Below are positions 5,996 through 7,370 of a stretch of DNA of 7,370 bases, one piece after another. This DNA comes from Planctomycetaceae bacterium. Its GTDB lineage: Bacteria; Planctomycetota; Planctomycetia; Planctomycetales; Planctomycetaceae. The DNA lies in the NCBI GenBank assembly GCA_947479075.1, contig CANJZR010000190.1:1-7370 (forward strand), written 5' to 3'. How positions within the stretch are numbered: position 1 is the first letter of the stretch; each line of letters starts with the position of its first letter. The translations under genes and the position numbers were made by a program. Under the pieces are notes generated by a model. That model was not told the DNA's origin. It saw only the letters and a program-made list of their open reading frames with translations, and made no database searches.

Positions 5996-7045
5996 ATGCC
6001 GATCTCTGTGGATGCGCTGCGTGCGTTCTGTGTCCGGGCTCTGACTCAAATCGGGATGCCGATCGCGGACGCGGAAACGACAGCTGAGGCATTGGTCACG
6101 ACCGACTCGATGGGCGTGTTCACACATGGCACCAAGTTGCTCAGCGGGTACATCAACCGGCTGAAGGGTGGCGGGTACCGGGTCACGGGGACGCCGCGGA
6201 TTGAGCGGGAAGGTCCAGGCTGGGCGGTCATCGATGGCGACTCGACGCTGGGGCAGGTCGGCGGAATGTTCGCCACCAGAACGGCGATTGAGAAGGCCCG
6301 CAACGTAGGCGTGGCGTATGTCGGCTTGAGGAACTCGGGCCACATCGGAGCAGCCGGTTACTTCGCCGCCGAGGCTGCGCGGGCTGGGTTCATCTGCCAT
6401 GTTGTCGGCAATGACATTCCCAGTGTCGCCGGGCCAGGATCGCGGGGGCCGGTGCTGGGAAGTAACCCATATGCCTACGGAATTCCGGTCCTGGGTGGTG
6501 ACCCGATCCTGCTCGATATGGCCACAGCTGCGGTCGCCGGCGGAAAGGTGTACGCGGCGATTCAGCGCGGCGAAGCGATTCCGCCCACCTGGCTGATTGA
6601 CGACCAGGGGCAACCGACGACCGATGGCAGCCTGTACCCCAAGCGGGTCTCTCTGGCTCCGATGGCGGGATACAAGGGGTATGGTCTGGGGCTCTGGGCG
6701 GAGATCCTCTCGGCAGTCCTGCCGGGGGGAGCAATGACGTGGCAGGTGGGCACCTGGATGTTCGATGAACCGAGCGTTCCGTCGCGGCACAATGCGGGAA
6801 TCGTGATGATCGATGTCGCAGCTGTCGCTTCTCCCAAGGAGTTTGCGGCCCGGATCAAACACATCTCCGACGAGATCCACGCCGCCCCGACGGCAGAAGG
6901 GATTGAGCGCGTGCTGTTGCCCGGCGAACGCGAATGGGCCTTGCGGCGGAAAGCTCTGGCCAGCGGCATCCAGCTGCCGGAGGATGTGCAGGAAAAGCTG
7001 AAGCTGGCGGCAACTCTGTCGGGGATTGAGTCGCCGGTGTTTTAA
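5996..7045 (+). CDS. Ldh_2-family malate/L-lactate-type NAD(P)-dependent dehydrogenase
   Basis: 349 residues from the ATG at 5996, matching the family's usual 330-360. An in-frame GTG at 5948 would add 16 residues (LLAPVHSRLLLLSSF), but family proteins normally begin close to 'xxVxxLRAF', so the ATG is preferred even though its ribosome site is weak. Family hallmarks in order: GVFTHG with H44; NSGHIGAAGYF with H116, which sits where the family's catalytic histidine is expected; the cofactor-region motif GSNPYAYGIP (155-164); LLDMATAAVAGGKV (172-185); PTWLIDDQGQPTTD (197-210); KGYGLGLWAEIL from K227; and the C-terminal LLPGEREWALRRKALASGIQLPE. Members oxidise or reduce 2-hydroxy/2-keto acids such as malate, lactate, sulfolactate or ureidoglycolate with NAD(P), in the cytoplasm. 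The substrate cannot be read from sequence. A transporter gene follows 88 bases downstream on the same strand. Confidence 0.93.
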   Translation: MPISVDALRAFCVRALTQIGMPIADAETTAEALVTTDSMGVFTHGTKLLSGYINRLKGGGYRVTGTPRIEREGPGWAVIDGDSTLGQVGGMFATRTAIEKARNVGVAYVGLRNSGHIGAAGYFAAEAARAGFICHVVGNDIPSVAGPGSRGPVLGSNPYAYGIPVLGGDPILLDMATAAVAGGKVYAAIQRGEAIPPTWLIDDQGQPTTDGSLYPKRVSLAPMAGYKGYGLGLWAEILSAVLPGGAMTWQVGTWMFDEPSVPSRHNAGIVMIDVAAVASPKEFAARIKHISDEIHAAPTAEGIERVLLPGEREWALRRKALASGIQLPEDVQEKLKLAATLSGIESPVF

Positions 7046-7118
7046 GTGGCACTGCGCTTCGGGCGACTGCAGATAAGTACCGCCGACTCTTGGTGCTTCC
7101 GATGATGCCAGACTCACC

Positions 7119-7123
7119 AAAGG
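7119..7123 (+). promoter_or_regulatory. Ribosome binding site supporting a TTG start for the transporter
   Basis: AAGGA ends ten bases before the TTG at 7134. The alternative ATG at 7185 has no comparable site and would remove the basic N-terminal segment before the first membrane helix. Confidence 0.4.
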
Positions 7124-7133
7124 ATCGACGCCC

Positions 7134-7370
7134 TTGGAAGTACCGTCTGCAACGCTGACATCACGAGCCATCATTCGCCGGGTCATGCTCGGTCAGCTGC
7201 TTTTCTCGGCGGGGCATTCGCTCACGACGGGCGGCTTTCTGAACTACTTTGCGAACCCCTTCTTCAAGGGGTTTGCGGTGTGGATGGCGGTGATGCAGAT
7301 CATCCCCGAGACAGCGGAATCGCTGGCCATTATCACACGCTGGCTGGTCCTGAGATGGGGAGGACGGAAG
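7134..7370 (+). CDS. MFS-like transporter, N-terminal fragment (runs off the right edge)
   Basis: 79 codons are visible from a TTG at 7134. An ATG at 7185 is the alternative start. The frame upstream is closed by TAA at 7074-7076, so the start lies within this short interval. From the TTG, residues 11-17 (RAIIRRV) are basic, helix 1 is about 18-40 (LGQLLFSAGHSLTTGGFLNYFA) and helix 2 about 46-68 (FAVWMAVMQIIPETAESLAII). They are followed by TRWLVLRWGGRK, which resembles the charged loop between helices 2 and 3 of major facilitator proteins. The wording SAGHSLTTGGF...PETAESL fits a planctomycete MFS subfamily I associate with this pattern. Substrate unknown. Same strand as the dehydrogenase and 88 bases after it, so co-transcription is possible. 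Confidence 0.75.
   Translation, partial: MEVPSATLTSRAIIRRVMLGQLLFSAGHSLTTGGFLNYFANPFFKGFAVWMAVMQIIPETAESLAIITRWLVLRWGGRK

Noticed and set aside
7046..7100. Terminator after the dehydrogenase gene
   Set aside because: A TTCG loop is present near 7060 but the flanking bases do not pair well and no T-run follows.
5915..7186. 423-codon minus-strand open frame opposite the dehydrogenase
   Set aside because: It is antisense to a clearly conserved Ldh_2 gene, is rich in Arg/Pro/His, and has no recognisable domain; it reflects high G+C of the opposite strand.
1..7370. CRISPR array, phage genes or an autonomous transposon
   Set aside because: No regularly spaced repeats, integrase/transposase motifs or capsid-like proteins were found on either strand.

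Overview
The window looks like a planctomycete chromosome segment (order Planctomycetales or close relatives). The main evidence is the partial gene at the left edge, which encodes a secreted DUF1549-type protein with a CX4CH cytochrome-like motif followed by an Ig-like domain, a layout largely confined to planctomycetes. A zinc-ribbon/transmembrane/serine-protease/WD40 fusion, long structured intergenic stretches and GTG/TTG starts fit the same assignment. No database search was possible, so family names rest on recognised motifs.

Layout. Positions 1-995 (minus) hold the N-terminal part of the DUF1549 protein. Positions 996-1593 are non-coding, with a short direct repeat, a strong hairpin and a roughly 130-bp structured element. 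Positions 1594-4716 (minus; possible upstream GTG start at 4815) encode a membrane-anchored trypsin-like (S1C/HtrA-type) protease with an N-terminal zinc ribbon and a C-terminal beta-propeller. A divergent control region of about 260 bp separates it from a small plus-strand lipoprotein gene (4977-5465) whose C-terminal half resembles the PrcB family. Positions 5466-5995 are non-coding and contain a perfect 31-bp inverted repeat with a 90-bp spacer (5606-5757). Positions 5996-7045 (plus) encode an Ldh_2-family malate/lactate-type dehydrogenase. An MFS-like transporter starts at about 7134 on the same strand and runs off the right edge.

How the genes may work together. The dehydrogenase and transporter are co-directional with an 88-bp gap and could form a 2-hydroxy-acid uptake and oxidation pair (inference). 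The protease fusion and the lipoprotein are divergent, both predicted to act at or outside the cytoplasmic membrane, and could share control (inference). Nothing visible ties the DUF1549 protein to its neighbours.

The most interesting signals are the multi-domain protease fusion, the perfect inverted repeat whose arms each fold into a GNRA-type hairpin, and the structured element downstream of the protease gene. No CRISPR array, tRNA, rRNA or recognisable transposase was seen.
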